Source of the DNA: Blastomyces gilchristii SLH14081
Lineage: Eukaryota > Ascomycota > Eurotiomycetes > Onygenales > Ajellomycetaceae
NCBI RefSeq assembly: GCF_000003855.2
Contig: NW_003101682.1
Location: 1,615,148 to 1,679,147 of the forward strand
Reading direction: 5' to 3'
DNA: 64,000 bases
Shown: piece by piece, positions 45,540 through 57,648 of the stretch
Numbering within the stretch: the stretch's first letter is position 1
Layout of the letters: each line of letters starts with the position of its first letter
Notes under the pieces: generated by a model
The model's input: the letters and a program-made list of their open reading frames with translations, nothing else
The model's database searches: none
Told to the model about the DNA's origin: nothing
Translations under genes and position numbers: made by a program

Positions 45540-45740
45540 AAATTCTTAGAAGAGAATTCTGTAACTCATCACTCTGTCTATGAAGTATTAGAGAGTAAAA
45601 GAGAATATCAGATTAAAAAGATTATTAACTTAGAGAAGTGAGATTATGAGCTCTGATTTAAGATTCAGTGATAAGAGTATTCTGATAAGATGAATGAGTT
45701 CACTTGAGAATTATCTGAGCAGATAAGACATCTGCAGAAG
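45540..45740 (+). pseudogene. chromodomain remnant of element C
   Basis: YEVLESKREYQIKKIINLEK then FKIQ--EYSDKMNEFT-ELSEQI, matching the E-xVExIL, KWxGYxxxxxTWEP order. Confidence 0.65.
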
Positions 45741-45899
45741 CTGAGACATGACTTTCATACTATAAATTCTGATAAGTCAGAATGACACAGTCTTTACTAA
45801 GAACCTGGTTATGATAAAGATATTAATACTGTCATTTGTGAACTCTAGTTTATAAGATAATAAGTTTCTACTGAGATGAACAGTCTGCAGTATATATAA

Positions 45900-47621
45900 G
45901 AGAAGAAGAAATCATATTCTTATTAAAGTTAAAAAACAGAAAATAAACAGAGCTGTGAACACAATTTAGAGATTAATAAAGAAAAAATAAAGAAAACTCA
46001 TATTTATATTCTCAATATCTGTAACACTCAATTTTCTCATAACTATTAATTTCTCTCTTTAAAGAAGTAGAGAGTATTATATCTGTGATACAGACAATTA
46101 TTACATTTGATATAAAGACTGTCAGAAATGCACAGACTTCAGAGAAGCTGAACATCAGAGTGTACACAGTTACAGCAGAGTCTTGAGAGCTGACTGTCTG
46201 TGTGTGTGATCAGATACTTCTTACAAAGCTATATTCACTTCCTCAGTTATGCTGAAGTATTCAGCCTGAAAATAATTAAGACACAGAGAGAGAACTTATC
46301 TGCTCAGATCAACTCTTATCATGAATTCATGACATTTACATTGCCTTGATTACCTGAATTTTACAGATACTCAGAGACTTATCTCTCATTGACAATGAAA
46401 TTGCAGAAATGCACTGTGATGTGAGAATCATTGATAGAAAACCTAGGCATATTTGCATATGTCTGATCAGAGATTGTGTGAGTAGAGAGAGAATGATCAT
46501 AGACTCATGAGACTGCAGAAGACACTGACAACACTGAGAGCTTTATAAGAACTATCAGCTAGAGTCTGTAAGGAATTACTTATGAGAAGACTTACAGTAA
46601 AGAGAGAGACTGCACTTCTTGAAGTCAGAGACTGATCTGAGAGAGACAGAGAATTGACTGCTGGCCTGAAGATCAGATGCAGTGATAAAGCTGAGAAGAA
46701 TGAAGATATGATTATGAGCAGCAGCGCCTCTGCTTTATCAGCTAATAAAAAGTAATCAGAGAAGTTACAGAAATGCTTATAAGAAGCTTAGTAATAATCA
46801 GACATTATTACAAAGATATTAAAATTAAAAAATTTTTTATTCTTGAAAAGTTCTTGAATCAATATATGAATATTGTCAGAAACACTCTCTCTCTGTCATC
46901 TGAGTGAAAATACTTCATAGATGAATGAGAATACTCACAGTTTATAAGAATAAGAGCTGTTATAAAAAAAGAGAAAAGAAGATAAGATTTTATAAACAGA
47001 TCTGAGATATTTATACTACTCTAGAGAGATTTACTTACACTGTGAGTGATTCTGTGAAACAGTCAGATCACTCTAGTAAATAAGAGTGATTATGAATTAC
47101 AGGTCTAAATCTTTCTATATGACTATAAAGAGTGATTGCAGACTGTGAATATCTTGATTCTACAATTCTACAGAGTTAATGAAAGAATGAAAAATTCCTC
47201 ACAATTCTACAGTGTTAAAGAACAATGATTCATAAGAATGAGTGAAAGATTAACTCATGAATGCTTCTCTTTAATAAAGATAATCTCATAGAGAGTGATT
47301 TATCTGTGAGATGAATCTGTGTGATGATTATATAAGAATCTTATAAAAATGATTGAGAGTCAACTGAAACTCTTCTATATAGAAGATGTAAGATGAATCT
47401 GTGTAATAGTCAGAGAAGAATCTGTAGATTATAAAGAATCTTATGAAATAAGAAACTGAGTAATAGACTCTTTTCTCTTCATGATAACAAGGGATTTTTC
47501 CTCACTAAGATTTTTTATAGATGTAAAGAATTTTTAGTGAGTATCACTGCAGTGCTGAGCTGATTCTATAAAGTCACTCAGTGAAAGACTTCACAGACAA
47601 AGCCTTAGAGAGAGAGAAATA
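45900..47621 (+). other. unassigned 1.7-kb segment between chromodomain and 3' LTR of element C
   Basis: Longer than a usual 3' UTR. At about 46,060-46,200 the plus strand reads YYICDTDNYYI-YKDCQKC followed by AEHQSVHSYSRVLRADCL, a Cys/His-containing text. At 46,660-46,760 composition is GC-richer (AGCAGCAGCGCCTCTGC). It could be an extra ORF or a captured fragment. The other family copies are cut off before this point. Confidence 0.5.
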
Positions 47622-47879
47622 TATAAGAAATCTTACTTCTCATGAATTCTTTATCTCTATTTCTATCTCTCATATAATTAATAGAGCTAGCGGCCCTTGA
47701 CTATATATAACTATATAGACTGAAGTTTACAAATACTATTCATAACTCAGCTTGAATGCTATTATACATTTAATCTCTATATTTTATCTTTCTACTGTGA
47801 ATACTTTCAGTAGTTAACAGTACATATCACGCCAAGCTGCAAACACTCAAATAATCGCCTGCGAGCACTTATTCTTACA
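47622..47879 (+). repeat. 3' LTR of element C
   Basis: 258 bp, starting TATAAGAAAT (a mutated TGTAAGAAAT) and ending TTCTTACA. Confidence 0.92.
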
Positions 47880-50193
47880 GCTTCTGTGAGATAGTTGATC
47901 ACATTCTTAATCAGAGACAGAAAATAGTAACTCTTTATTATCTTAAAGTTCAGATTGTAGTAGTCTATATATAATCTGAAATCTTTATTCTTCTTCTTCA
48001 TAAATATCACAGAGAATTCTGCAGAGATCTGTAAAGATTATATAAAGTTATTCTTCAGATTCTTCTTTATATAAGCTTATAAAATCTCTGTCTCATGATA
48101 AGAGAGCTTATAGATTAATTCTCAGAAGAGTTTCTACTCTTCTATTAAATCTATTATCAGATTCTTCTTACAGTAAGATAAAAGCTTAGCTATCTTAGCT
48201 GAACTGAATATCTCTATAAGATCTTGATATTTCTCTGATATCTGAAGCTCAGTTTTCATGACTGTGAAGTTCTCAGATATTTATAAAGTTATTATATAAA
48301 TGAGCTTATCTTCTCTAATTAACTCTATAGTATTAACTGATTCTATCTCTATAAGTGAGTCTGTTAACACTGATCAGAAGTATAAACCTGACTCATAGAT
48401 AGCTATATACAGATTATGTCTTTAAAGTTATATAAGTCTTAAGTATATATTATCTATAATGTTTATAATAATCACAGTTTCTGTAAATCTTCTTCAGATT
48501 TCAGAGAGATCTTATAATTCAAAGATAATTCTTATAAGTTTCTCAGTTCTCAGATCTGAGTTCTTGTATTCTGCTTATTATAAGAGTAGATTCTCAGTTT
48601 TCATCACTCAGCTCATTTACTCTGTGAGCTTTAGAGATATTATAGTAATCTGAGATTCTGAGTTTATCAATACTTCTTATACTGATGAGATAGTAGCACT
48701 GTAATATAGTATCTTCTCACAAGCATGTATTTTCATTGAGAGAGTAACAGATTCAGATATCAGCTTTAAGACTCTTAAGAAGACTGTTACTGACTCTGTC
48801 TGTAACTTTTCAAATTTCTATTTTAATTTATCTGAACAGTTTATATGAAGATGTTCTGATTTAGAACAGATAAAACAGAGACTCTTTTTCTTAATCTCTT
48901 TACTATATACTCTGTTTATAAAAGCTTATAAAGCTCTCTCTCTCTGCTCAGCAGTTAGATACAAATCTCTCTATATCTTATCATCTTTTTCTGATAAATC
49001 TGTTCTCTGTTATTCTGATTCTTACAGAGTCAGTCAGTGATTCACTCTCTACAGATCTGTGACTCTCATAGTAATCTATAAACAGTGAATAAGAGTTATC
49101 AGTTTCTTCAGAGTTAAGAACTTAGAGTCTTACTTAATAAGCTTATTCTACATATCTTTATTCAGTCTTTTTATAAATATCATTATTCAGGTCTTGTTTC
49201 AGAACTCTGTTTTTACAGATCTTAATTTATATCACAATTTCATGAAACACTGTGAGTAGTCTTTATCAGATTTCTCACCTCTTTTTCTAATATTAATAAT
49301 CATAGCTCAGATATTCTCTATTCAGCTTATAAAGTTCTCTAACTTATTCTTCAGATAGGTCTTAAGAACAGATTAGTGAGATCTCTTATAATTATTCTCT
49401 AAATAATTCAATCAGTTCTTGACTTCAGTGTAGTAGAGATCTGTCATTGTATAAATAACAGCTTTTTCATCTTTCATATCACACAGTCAGACTTATAAGT
49501 CAATTTTAAATACAAACTTATAAAAGCTTTTATACATTGTGATTTAATAGTTAATCTTAAGCAGTTATAGCTTAGGAAAGTTTCTTTTCAGTTCATAGAT
49601 ATCTCTGAAGATTATATTTAGAGACTCAGTTTAAGAGTGTTTACAGACAGTAAGTATTTCTTATAGAAAAATAGCTTGATTTTGTAGAAGATACTCAAGA
49701 ATGTTCTTCACTGAGATTAATTTATTTATGAATTTGAAGAGTTTCTCTGTCACAGATGTAGAGAATGATATCTTATAAGTGATTAATAAGTTCTCTGAGA
49801 CTTCTTTCATAGAGATTATTCATAATTCAGATAACTGCTTCTGAGTGTCTGCAGTAGAGTTCACAGAGATTGAAGTATATAAGTTTCTAGTTCTTTCAGT
49901 TGTAATGAGTGATTACTGACTGACAGAGCTTGAAATGTAAGAATAAGTGCTTGTAGATGATTATTCAGATATTTGCAGCTTGATATAATATATACTGTTA
50001 TCTACTAGAAGTATTCACAGTAGAAAGATAAAATATAGAGATTAAATGTATAATAGCATTCAAGCTGAGTTATGAATAGTATTTGTGAACTTTAGTTTAT
50101 ATAGTTGTGTGTAGTCAAGAGCTGCTAACTCTATTGATTACATGAGAGATAGAAATAAAGGTAAAGAATCTGTGAGAAGCGGGATTTCTTACA
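47880..50193 (-). mobile_element. Ty3/gypsy element D, right segment with 5' LTR
   Basis: Continues D on the minus strand from within RT through gag to its 5' LTR (49936-50193, 258 bp). The RT piece KDFRLYIDYYNLNFKIIKSY (47807-48010, part of it read through the C LTR) and gag text mirror element C. Joined with 38842-40626, D lacks only its 3' third. Confidence 0.88.
49936..50193 (-). repeat. 5' LTR of element D
   Basis: 258 bp, reverse complement of the C LTRs. Retains GCGGGATTTCTTACA at its outer end. Confidence 0.9.
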
Positions 50194-50626
50194 ATAGCTT
50201 AAGTAGTTACAGAATATCTTCAAGAAGATTGATAATATATATTACTTATATCTTATAAGTGTTAAACTAACTCAGGTTAAGGTGAAATTTCTGTTCAAGA
50301 GTATGAATAAAGCTGTGAAATTCAGATAATATATTTTTCTTATAACTCAGAGAATCTCTGATTTTAATCTCTCTATCTTTATAATAGATGTAGATGTGTA
50401 GAGACTGCAGTGATAGCAGAGCAGTTAAAGAGCTCATGTCAAAGTATACAGTAAGTTCAGAAATCTCAGATTTCTGTTAGAGTAGAGATATACACACTCT
50501 AGAAAATAATATAAAGTTTCTCTCAGAGAATGAAGTCAGATTAATCTCAGTATAAGTGTATAAGATTATATCAGTCTGTTAGAGCTTGACTGATTCACAC
50601 TTATAATCAGATTGAGTGATTTAAAT
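50194..50626. other. AT-rich spacer between element D and the G LTR
   Basis: No repeat partner or coding signal found. Confidence 0.5.
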
Positions 50627-50952
50627 TGTAATATAATGAAACTGAAGCAGTGACTAGTCAGTAGTATTATATAGAGATAGTTGTTTAACAAGCTATATAA
50701 GTGAGCTTAACTATCTTACTTGAATAGTGAGCTTGTAGACTATAAGATTATTGCAAGAATATCACAGATATGATACTTAGTATATTAAGAAGATTGTATG
50801 AGAAATATAGTAACTCTTGTATATATTTCAGTAGAAGAAAAATGAATTACTGACTTCTTTGATAAGAAGTCAGCATCTAGCTATTCTATATAGATAATGA
50901 GCAGATATTCTTCTCTTATTTCATAAGTGAGAATAGTCAGAGTGATATCTCA
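50627..50952 (-). repeat. 3' LTR of the family-G remnant
   Basis: 326 bp. It defines the family whose other LTR lies at 4619-10657. Confidence 0.78.
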
Positions 50953-51058
50953 GCAGTGTCTTACTATTAAGAAAGAGTAATCTGCTGACCTTGTATAGAA
51001 GCAGAGTTCTTATATTCATCAATCAGATCTTTCTATAATATATCTGAATAATGTCATA

Positions 51059-51156
51059 GAGTGGTTGAAAACCGGTTCAAACAGGATGAAATCATCCGTA
51101 TAGAAGTGATGGGCCGTGTGAAACTGCAATGAGGCCTTGGCGCGGCTGAGAGCGTG
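51059..51156 (-). other. 98-bp low-mutation patch inside the G remnant
   Basis: CpG, CC and GG are suddenly frequent (AACCGGTTCAAAC, GGGCCGTG, GGCGCGGCTGAGAGCG). The minus strand reads SRAKASLQFHTAHHFYTDD without stops, while both sides are full of stops. Confidence 0.7.
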
Positions 51157-51169
51157 ACAGAAGATCTCT

Positions 51170-52060
51170 TTCAGTAAGAGAAAGCTAAAGTTCTCAGACT
51201 CTGTTCATGCAAAGATTTTATTAGTCTTGAGAACACTAGTTATTGACAGAGCTATCTTTCTGTAATAGTATATAAAGCAGTGATAGAAGTTGTAAAAGCT
51301 CAGAAATTCATAAACATCTCTAATTAACTTGAGAATAAGTCATGCTACTATTGTCTCAATCTGTTTAAGATCTCTGTAAGTGCTGCAATGTTCAATTATA
51401 TAGTCTACAAAGTCTATTTCTTTCTGAAGAAAGTGAAATTTAAAGAGATTGTATATTAGATGAGCTTCTCTGAATTTTTACAGTATCTGTTTAATATGTT
51501 GTTAAATAAGTATCTGAGTTGTGATCTTTAGTGTATATTATAACATCATCTATATAGACTACTGTAAAATTATCAATGTATGAAAGCAGTGCTGTCTGAA
51601 TATATTACTGAAAGTAGCTGAATAAATTGCAGAGATTAAAGAGTACTACTAGGTATTTATAGTTGTCATATCATATCTTAAAGACTGTAAGATGTTCATA
51701 CTCCTCTGCAATTTACAGGAGATGAAATGCATGAACTAGGTCTAGTTTTATAACTCAGTGTATTTCAGTGAAGTATTCAAGAAGTTCTGATATAAGAGAT
51801 ATTACATATTGATTTTTAACTGTAATAGCATTTAAATTCTGATAATTTATATAAAATTGTTTAATTTCCTCTTTCTTCTATGTGAAGAGCACTGAGAAGG
51901 CATATACTAACTTACTTAAGTATATAAACTCACACTCAAGATTTTCTTCAGTATATTTTTTTAGAAGTTGTAGTTCTGATTAACTTATATTATAGAGCAG
52001 CCTCTTCTTCAGAAACTTATTATCTATGAAAGTAATCTTTATATTCATCTCTGAGTATAA
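51170..52060 (-). pseudogene. reverse transcriptase remnant of family G
   Basis: Leftward blocks: YINYQNLNAITVKNQYVISL (the D-R-LN box), IKLDLVHAFHLL, IAEEYEHLTVFKI, LFNLCNLFSYFQ, and VVYIDDVIIYT with an intact YIDD active site. Gypsy-type. Confidence 0.8.
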
Positions 52061-52061
52061 G

Positions 52062-52069
52062 ACTAGAGT
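52062..52069. repeat. 8-bp target duplication ACTAGAGT of MITE 2
   Basis: Repeated exactly at 52576-52583. Confidence 0.9.
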
Positions 52070-52575
52070 TAGACTGGCCGCCGGAACTATGAATTTCACG
52101 TTTAGTCTCATTTGATCTGGTCTCATACATTTCTTGGCATGAATCCCGCTGGGACTAATCATTAAAAAAACATGCAAAGTGACTATATATCAGATCTCAA
52201 AATGAGATCATGACTTAGAAAAACTAAGAAAGTGATCTCATTTAATCTCATTTAGTTTCATTCTTGACATAAAGTTACTATTTTTAGACATTTTAAGGTT
52301 TTTTTTAGACTATTTTTAATTTTTTTAAAAGTAACACTTTTTGATAACACTCAAATGAGATTTAAAGTCATTTAAAGCAATAAAAATAATTTAAATTGAG
52401 AAGTGGAAATCATGATCTCATTTGAAAAATGTGATAAGAGTAGACAGTAAGTCTCACTGAGACAGTATGAGACTACTATCTAATGTTAAAACAGTGTAAT
52501 GAAATCAGTTAAATTGATAATGAGATTATCAAATATTCTGATCCTGGTTTCAGACACGGTCACACAGTTAGTCTA
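52070..52575 (-). mobile_element. MITE 2: 506-bp non-autonomous hAT derivative
   Basis: Same length and reverse orientation to MITE 1, same orientation as the large hAT. Begins TAGACTGGCCGCCGGAAC and ends CACAGTTAGTCTA. Inserted between protease and RT of the G remnant. Confidence 0.9.
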
Positions 52576-52583
52576 ACTAGAGT
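52576..52583. repeat. 8-bp target duplication ACTAGAGT of MITE 2, right copy
   Basis: See 52062-52069. Confidence 0.9.
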
Positions 52584-52869
52584 GTTAACTGTGAGTAAGT
52601 GAAAGACATTCTTGAAGTCATCTAGCTCTGAAGATAGATATGTGATAGAGATATTATAACTGATTTGTAATCAGATAATAACAGAAATAACATTATCAGT
52701 GAGAATGAGATTCTTTGACTCTTATGAGAGATGATCACTGTCAAGCTGTTTCATACAGAATTTGTTAAAGAGATAATCAGAATCTTAGTATATATCTGAA
52801 TTAGTATATCACAGTCAGAGCATTCTCAGTATCAGAGACTATGACATTAATATTAGAATGAAGTAGTAT

Positions 52870-53045
52870 TTCATTAATTAGTTATCAGAGTTTGACAAGA
52901 TTATCTTGTAGATGTAGAGATGAGTGAGATATTTTCAGTCTTGAAGATCTTTTAAGAAAATGTATAATATACGAACTTTTGTAACATTAAGAGCTTCAGC
53001 AACTGCAGAGATAATGATATTGCACTCTGCTTCTGAGTTTATCAT
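52870..53045 (-). pseudogene. aspartic protease remnant of family G
   Basis: LSAMINSEAECNIIISAVAE stands for the I-D-SGA-x-N-F-I block (active Asp changed to Asn), then VRILYIFLKDLQD. The position upstream of RT fits gypsy order. Confidence 0.6.
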
Positions 53046-53072
53046 AGCTGAGAGAGTGAGTATGTCAGTGTC

Positions 53073-56000
53073 TTATTATTATTATTATTATTCTTCAATT
53101 ATAGATGTATGCAGTCAGAGACTATGACATCTACCTGAGAACTAAAAGTTCTCAGGGTTTTTCCTATATCTATAAAGTTAACTATTATACATTCATCAAT
53201 TTCAGATATGCAAAATCAGAAAATTCCAGCCCAGAATACAAAAACTGTTTACAAATTGCAGTATTTTAACATCTTCTGATACTTTGAAACCATTTGACAT
53301 GACAAAAGAAAAGAGAACACAGTCTTAAAGATAGACATATTAAATAGATAAATAGAAAAGAATAGAAAGAAAAAAGTAAAGTAAAATAATGAGAGACTGT
53401 AATGAAACAAATTATTGAAAGATAGTATATAGCTGTTTTAACAGACTATATCTGATCAATTTCCTCCTCTTCATATTCAGATATTTCTGAATTCAGTCAT
53501 TTTCTTGTAGCTGCTTGAGTTTCTGATAGAAAGTCTATTAAGTATTTAATTCCTGTCTCAGTTGAGAATAAGAATCTCATATTTAATTGATTTAGATTAT
53601 ACTTCTCTTTCAATCTGACTCTGAGACTATTGTATAATGCACAGTGCATTATAATATACTCAGAATTCTCATTTACATTGCAGAATGAGCATTCTATTAA
53701 ATTAAATCTATCATCAAATCTTTGTATATAAGATTTGAAATAGCCATGTCCTAATTTCAGCTGTATTATAGATGAGAATATTTTCTTTTTANNNNNNNNN
53801 NNNNNNNNNNNNNNNNNNNNNNNNNNNNNNNNNNNNNNNNNNNNNNNNNNNNNNNNNNNNNNNNNNNNNNNNNNNNNNNNNNNNNNNNNNNNNNNNNNNN
53901 NNNNNNNNNNNNNNNNNNNNNNNNNNNNNNNNNNNNNNNNAACAGATCTGCTTAATTCTGAATTCTTCTATTGCAGCTGAATCAGTTAATTCATTATCAT
54001 GAATATTCATATAAGCAGGAACTCAGTGCAGATGAATTATCAGCTTTGATATTCTTCTCTTTTGAATTTTTAAAATGAAGTTTAAGATCAGTTCAAGATT
54101 TTATTTGATTATTATGAATCTAACTATTTCTAAGTCTTTTTAAAGCAGCTTGACTATCACAGAATATTCATATCTCTTTCAAACTATTTTCTCTTTTATA
54201 AGATTTTATTTCAATAAGTTTGAAAGCTTTCACTATTACAAATAGTTCAGCATCAAAGACTTCAGATTCACAGCCTAAATTTCAGAAATCTGCGATAAAA
54301 TTAATATTATCTTCAGTATAAGCAATGCCTGCATCTAATCTATTCAAATTCTCATTTTTTGAGTCATCTGAATAAATCAGAATAGAGTCTTTTATATTAA
54401 TTGTAGAAATTCTCTTCAGATGCTGTTCATATTCTTTCTCTTTAGATAGTTCACTTATTTGTAAGTCTATGAGAGATTCAAGCTTTTCTCTTCAGAGAGA
54501 TAACTTCTCATGATCAACTTTTTCAATATTTAAAGAAGAAAATTGATTTTTAATCAGTGAGTATAGTCTGTACAGTTGAGAAGGCATTTTCTTTGAAGAA
54601 TTATTTTCATTTCAATCAAGAAATCTATTCCAATTCAGTTCATTTCCAGAGTTAACTGATAGAAATGAGAAAGAGACTCTTTCTCTGATTATATGATTTG
54701 AGCTCATCTTTATAACTCTCAGAGTATAGTTCATACAGGCCTTTTCAAATCTAATAGCAGAAGAAGGAATTGAAGCTTCAATTTTCATTGCTTTAATAGA
54801 AGATGATTTGAATGCTTTCAGAATTCTTCTCAAAGCTCTGTTTTGCAGACTTTGAAAGACTTCAGTGAAATTTCCTTGATTATTTCATCAAACTTAAACT
54901 TCATAATCAGCTACTGAGGTAATACAGGCTATATATAACTGTCTCATAGCCTGGAAGGATAGACCTCTCTCTGTATTTAATAGTCTGATAATATTATTCA
55001 ATAGTCTTTCTGCCTTGACAGTTCTTTGTTGAATATGATATTTAAAATTCAACTTGAAGTTTAATCATACTTCTAACTATTTAATATTTAAACTGGGTTT
55101 AATCTCTCTATTTAAAAGAGTTAGAGATAGTTCTTTCTCATTATATCTAGAAAAGAAATGAATTAACTCAGTTTTATTCATATTAAATTGAATTTGATTG
55201 ATATCTGCTCTGACAAGGATTTTCTTTGCAGCTTTTTCAACCACTTTTAAATTCTCTTTGATAGTTTTTAAGCTGTAGACTAGATCAATATCATCTACAT
55301 AACTTAGAGATCACACTATTTTCATATTTCTATCTTTGAATAGATATGCAGTGTATATTGCAAATAAAATAAGTGAGATTGAAGATTCTTACAGCACTTC
55401 TATTTTTATCTCAGTCTTATCTTATTTCATTTCATTAAAGAAAAGTTGTATGATTCTTTTAGATATAAAACAGTTAACTCATTTTATTAGAGAAAGTGAC
55501 AGTTTTAATATCTTCAAAGTCTGGAATAACTTTGACTTTGAAACATAATTAAATGCTTCTTTTATGTCAATAAAAACTGCAGTTGAGACCAGATCTTCAT
55601 GCTTTGCTATTTAAATATTATGAACAACTGAGAGAACAGTGTCAATTGCAGAATATTGTTTTCTATCTCTCATTTATTCACTGAATAAAAGAGAGTTATT
55701 AATAGAGCTTATAAAAGATAGTTGAGTAGCTATTATCTTTTCCAAAACCTTTTCTAGACAGTTTAATAGAGATATTACTCTATATGACTTAGAAATTGAA
55801 GTTTTTCTATTAGGCTTTGTAAGAATTACTTCAGTGGCTTCTCTCCAGCATTCAGAATGATATTCATTTTTCAAGAGATTGAAAAAGAGCTCAAAATATT
55901 CATTCTTTAAGTAGGAATATATATTTTGAATAATCAAGTGATTAATTGAATCAGGCCCTGCAGCAGTTTTAACAGAACTTGAGAAGATAGCTGACTCTAA

Positions 56001-57645
56001 TTCATCTTGTGTAAGATCAGGTCATTTCCAGTCATTTTCATCAATGTAGTTGAGAAGTGATATATTCTCTTTCTCTGAATCTGAATCTGAATCTGGTGAG
56101 TTCTGAGAAAGAATTCTCATGAAAGCTTGACATTTTTTCTTAAAAGAGTTTGCTGTATATAATTCATTCTGAAACTCATATTCTAAGGCTGGAAGTTTTG
56201 CTACACTTCTTGTTTTAATATAGTTAAAAGCTTTAAAAACTTTCTTTTCTTATGCTTCTTCAAGAAATTTATTCCAGCAGTCTGTTTTAGCTCTTTTAAT
56301 ACCTGAAAAATATTCATTTCTGACAGTTTTGAACTCTTCATCAGATATTACATTATTCTTTCAATCTCTTCTAGCAGTAGCTAATTCTTTTCTTTTAGAT
56401 GAGATATTCTCATTTTATCAAGATTTTGAATACTCAGAAGATTTTCTCTTTGAAATATTATCTCTAACACTTGTTAGAATAATAGATGTAATGAGCTTCA
56501 CTCTATTCTCAAGCATTTTATTTGAGATATCTTGATCAGAATTTCAATATAGCTCACTCTGTCTTTCAGATTTTAACAGTTTTATACTTTCTTTAACTAC
56601 TTTTCAATCAGCTTTTTCAAAGTTAAGCTGATTAGAGAGAAGAGGATTTTCACTCATTTATTTTTCACTCAGTTCAATATTAAATTGAATAATCTCATGA
56701 TCTGATTCTGATGTCTTATTTAAATCAATAAATCAGTTTACAACTCTTTTTTTTTATTAGATTTTATGACATGAAGATTAGATCTATAATAGATTTCTGT
56801 TTCATGCCTTTTCTAAAGAATGTTTATTGATCAGACTTATTAATCAAATCTATTGAATACTCAAAGATTCATGCAATCAGATTATCAGCTCTCACTGCTC
56901 TCTTGCATTCTGAATTTTATCAGAAATGATGTGCATTGAAATCTCCTACAATTATAGAGTTTCTTGATGAAGTTATGTTCAGAAATTCTCTATCAATTAT
57001 TCAGATATTGTTATTTTTCTTCAATAACTTTTCATTATAGATATTTATAAGCTGTATAGTATTAAACTTATTCTCTTTATCTATACTATCACTCACTAGA
57101 ATATCAGAGTCAGATATGATATCAAATCTTAGATTATATTAATATCTTGATCTCTTTCTTTCATAGATCACTACTCTTGACTTTATCTCAGACTTTTGAG
57201 ATAGAAAGCAGTAGTAGCTTAAATGAGAAATGATATATTTTTACTCAGTATCAAAATTCAGCTCCTGAAGCAGTATAAAATCAACTTTTTATTCAAATGT
57301 AATTTGAAGACAAGAATAAATACAATTTGAGTTTTTATTCACATTATTTTGAATAAATGTGATTTTTGAAGAGTTTTTAAACTTTTTTTGTTGTTTTTGT
57401 TGTATATTCATACTAAAAGAGAGTAGAGTAGAATCTAATCACTATCATCAGATAGTAGATTATAACTATTCTGAAAAGTAGAAATCTCAACTGCTTGCAT
57501 TATATCTAGTTTATTATCAGAGTTATTTCTCAATTCTCTAATCTTAACAGAAGTTTGAGAATTCAAATTCTGTTTGCATTTAGCTGGAGAATTGAAGTTT
57601 GAAGATTTAGATAGTTGAGAGTTTCTTCTTTTTAAGCTTGCAGTT
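53073..57645 (-). mobile_element. LINE 2a: 5'-truncated Tad/I-like LINE
   Basis: The 3' (TAA)n tail is at 53073-53091, then the same 3' UTR, RNase H, RT and endonuclease as LINE 1b. It ends inside ORF1 at about 57645, just after the GCTTGCAGTTG landmark. No matching duplication was found. A 149-N gap lies in the RNase H tail. Surviving open pieces include 55674-55937 (RT, KPNRKTSISKSYRVISLLNC). More mutated than LINE 1b. Confidence 0.85.
53792..53940. other. assembly gap (149 N)
   Basis: All bases are N. Flanks align to LINE 1a at 16859 and 17009, so the expected missing length is also 149. Confidence 0.99.
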
Positions 57646-57648
57646 GTA

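Larger units (their letters stand above)
40632..47879 (+). mobile_element. complete Ty3/gypsy chromovirus-type retrotransposon C
   Basis: 7,248 bp with two 258-bp LTRs (TGTAAGAAAT...TTCTTACA) and a 5-bp duplication. The order is gag (41.0-42.4 kb), RT (42.8-43.4 kb), RNase H (43.6-44.0 kb), integrase (44.4-45.4 kb), chromodomain (45.55-45.73 kb), then 1.9 kb of unassigned sequence before the 3' LTR. It lies inside an opposite-strand copy of its own family (D). Stops abound. The 5' LTR keeps CCCGC and TCACGG while the 3' LTR has CTTAC and TCATGA, so the two LTRs were mutated independently. Confidence 0.92.
50627..53072 (-). mobile_element. family-G Ty3/gypsy remnant (protease, RT, 3' LTR)
   Basis: Reads leftwards from 53072: aspartic protease, then (after MITE 2) RT, a short unclear stretch, and an LTR of 326 bp at 50627-50952 (TGAGATATCAC...ATTACA). 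RNase H end, integrase and gag are absent, so the element has lost internal sequence as well as its 5' end. The 5' end was cut by LINE 2a. Confidence 0.75.

Noticed and set aside
51065..51090. tRNA-like T-arm (ACCGGTTCAAAC)
   Set aside because: No acceptor stem, D arm or anticodon arm fits around it.
51980..52177. 65-codon minus-strand ORF
   Set aside because: Chimera reading from MITE 2 into the family-G RT region; not a gene.
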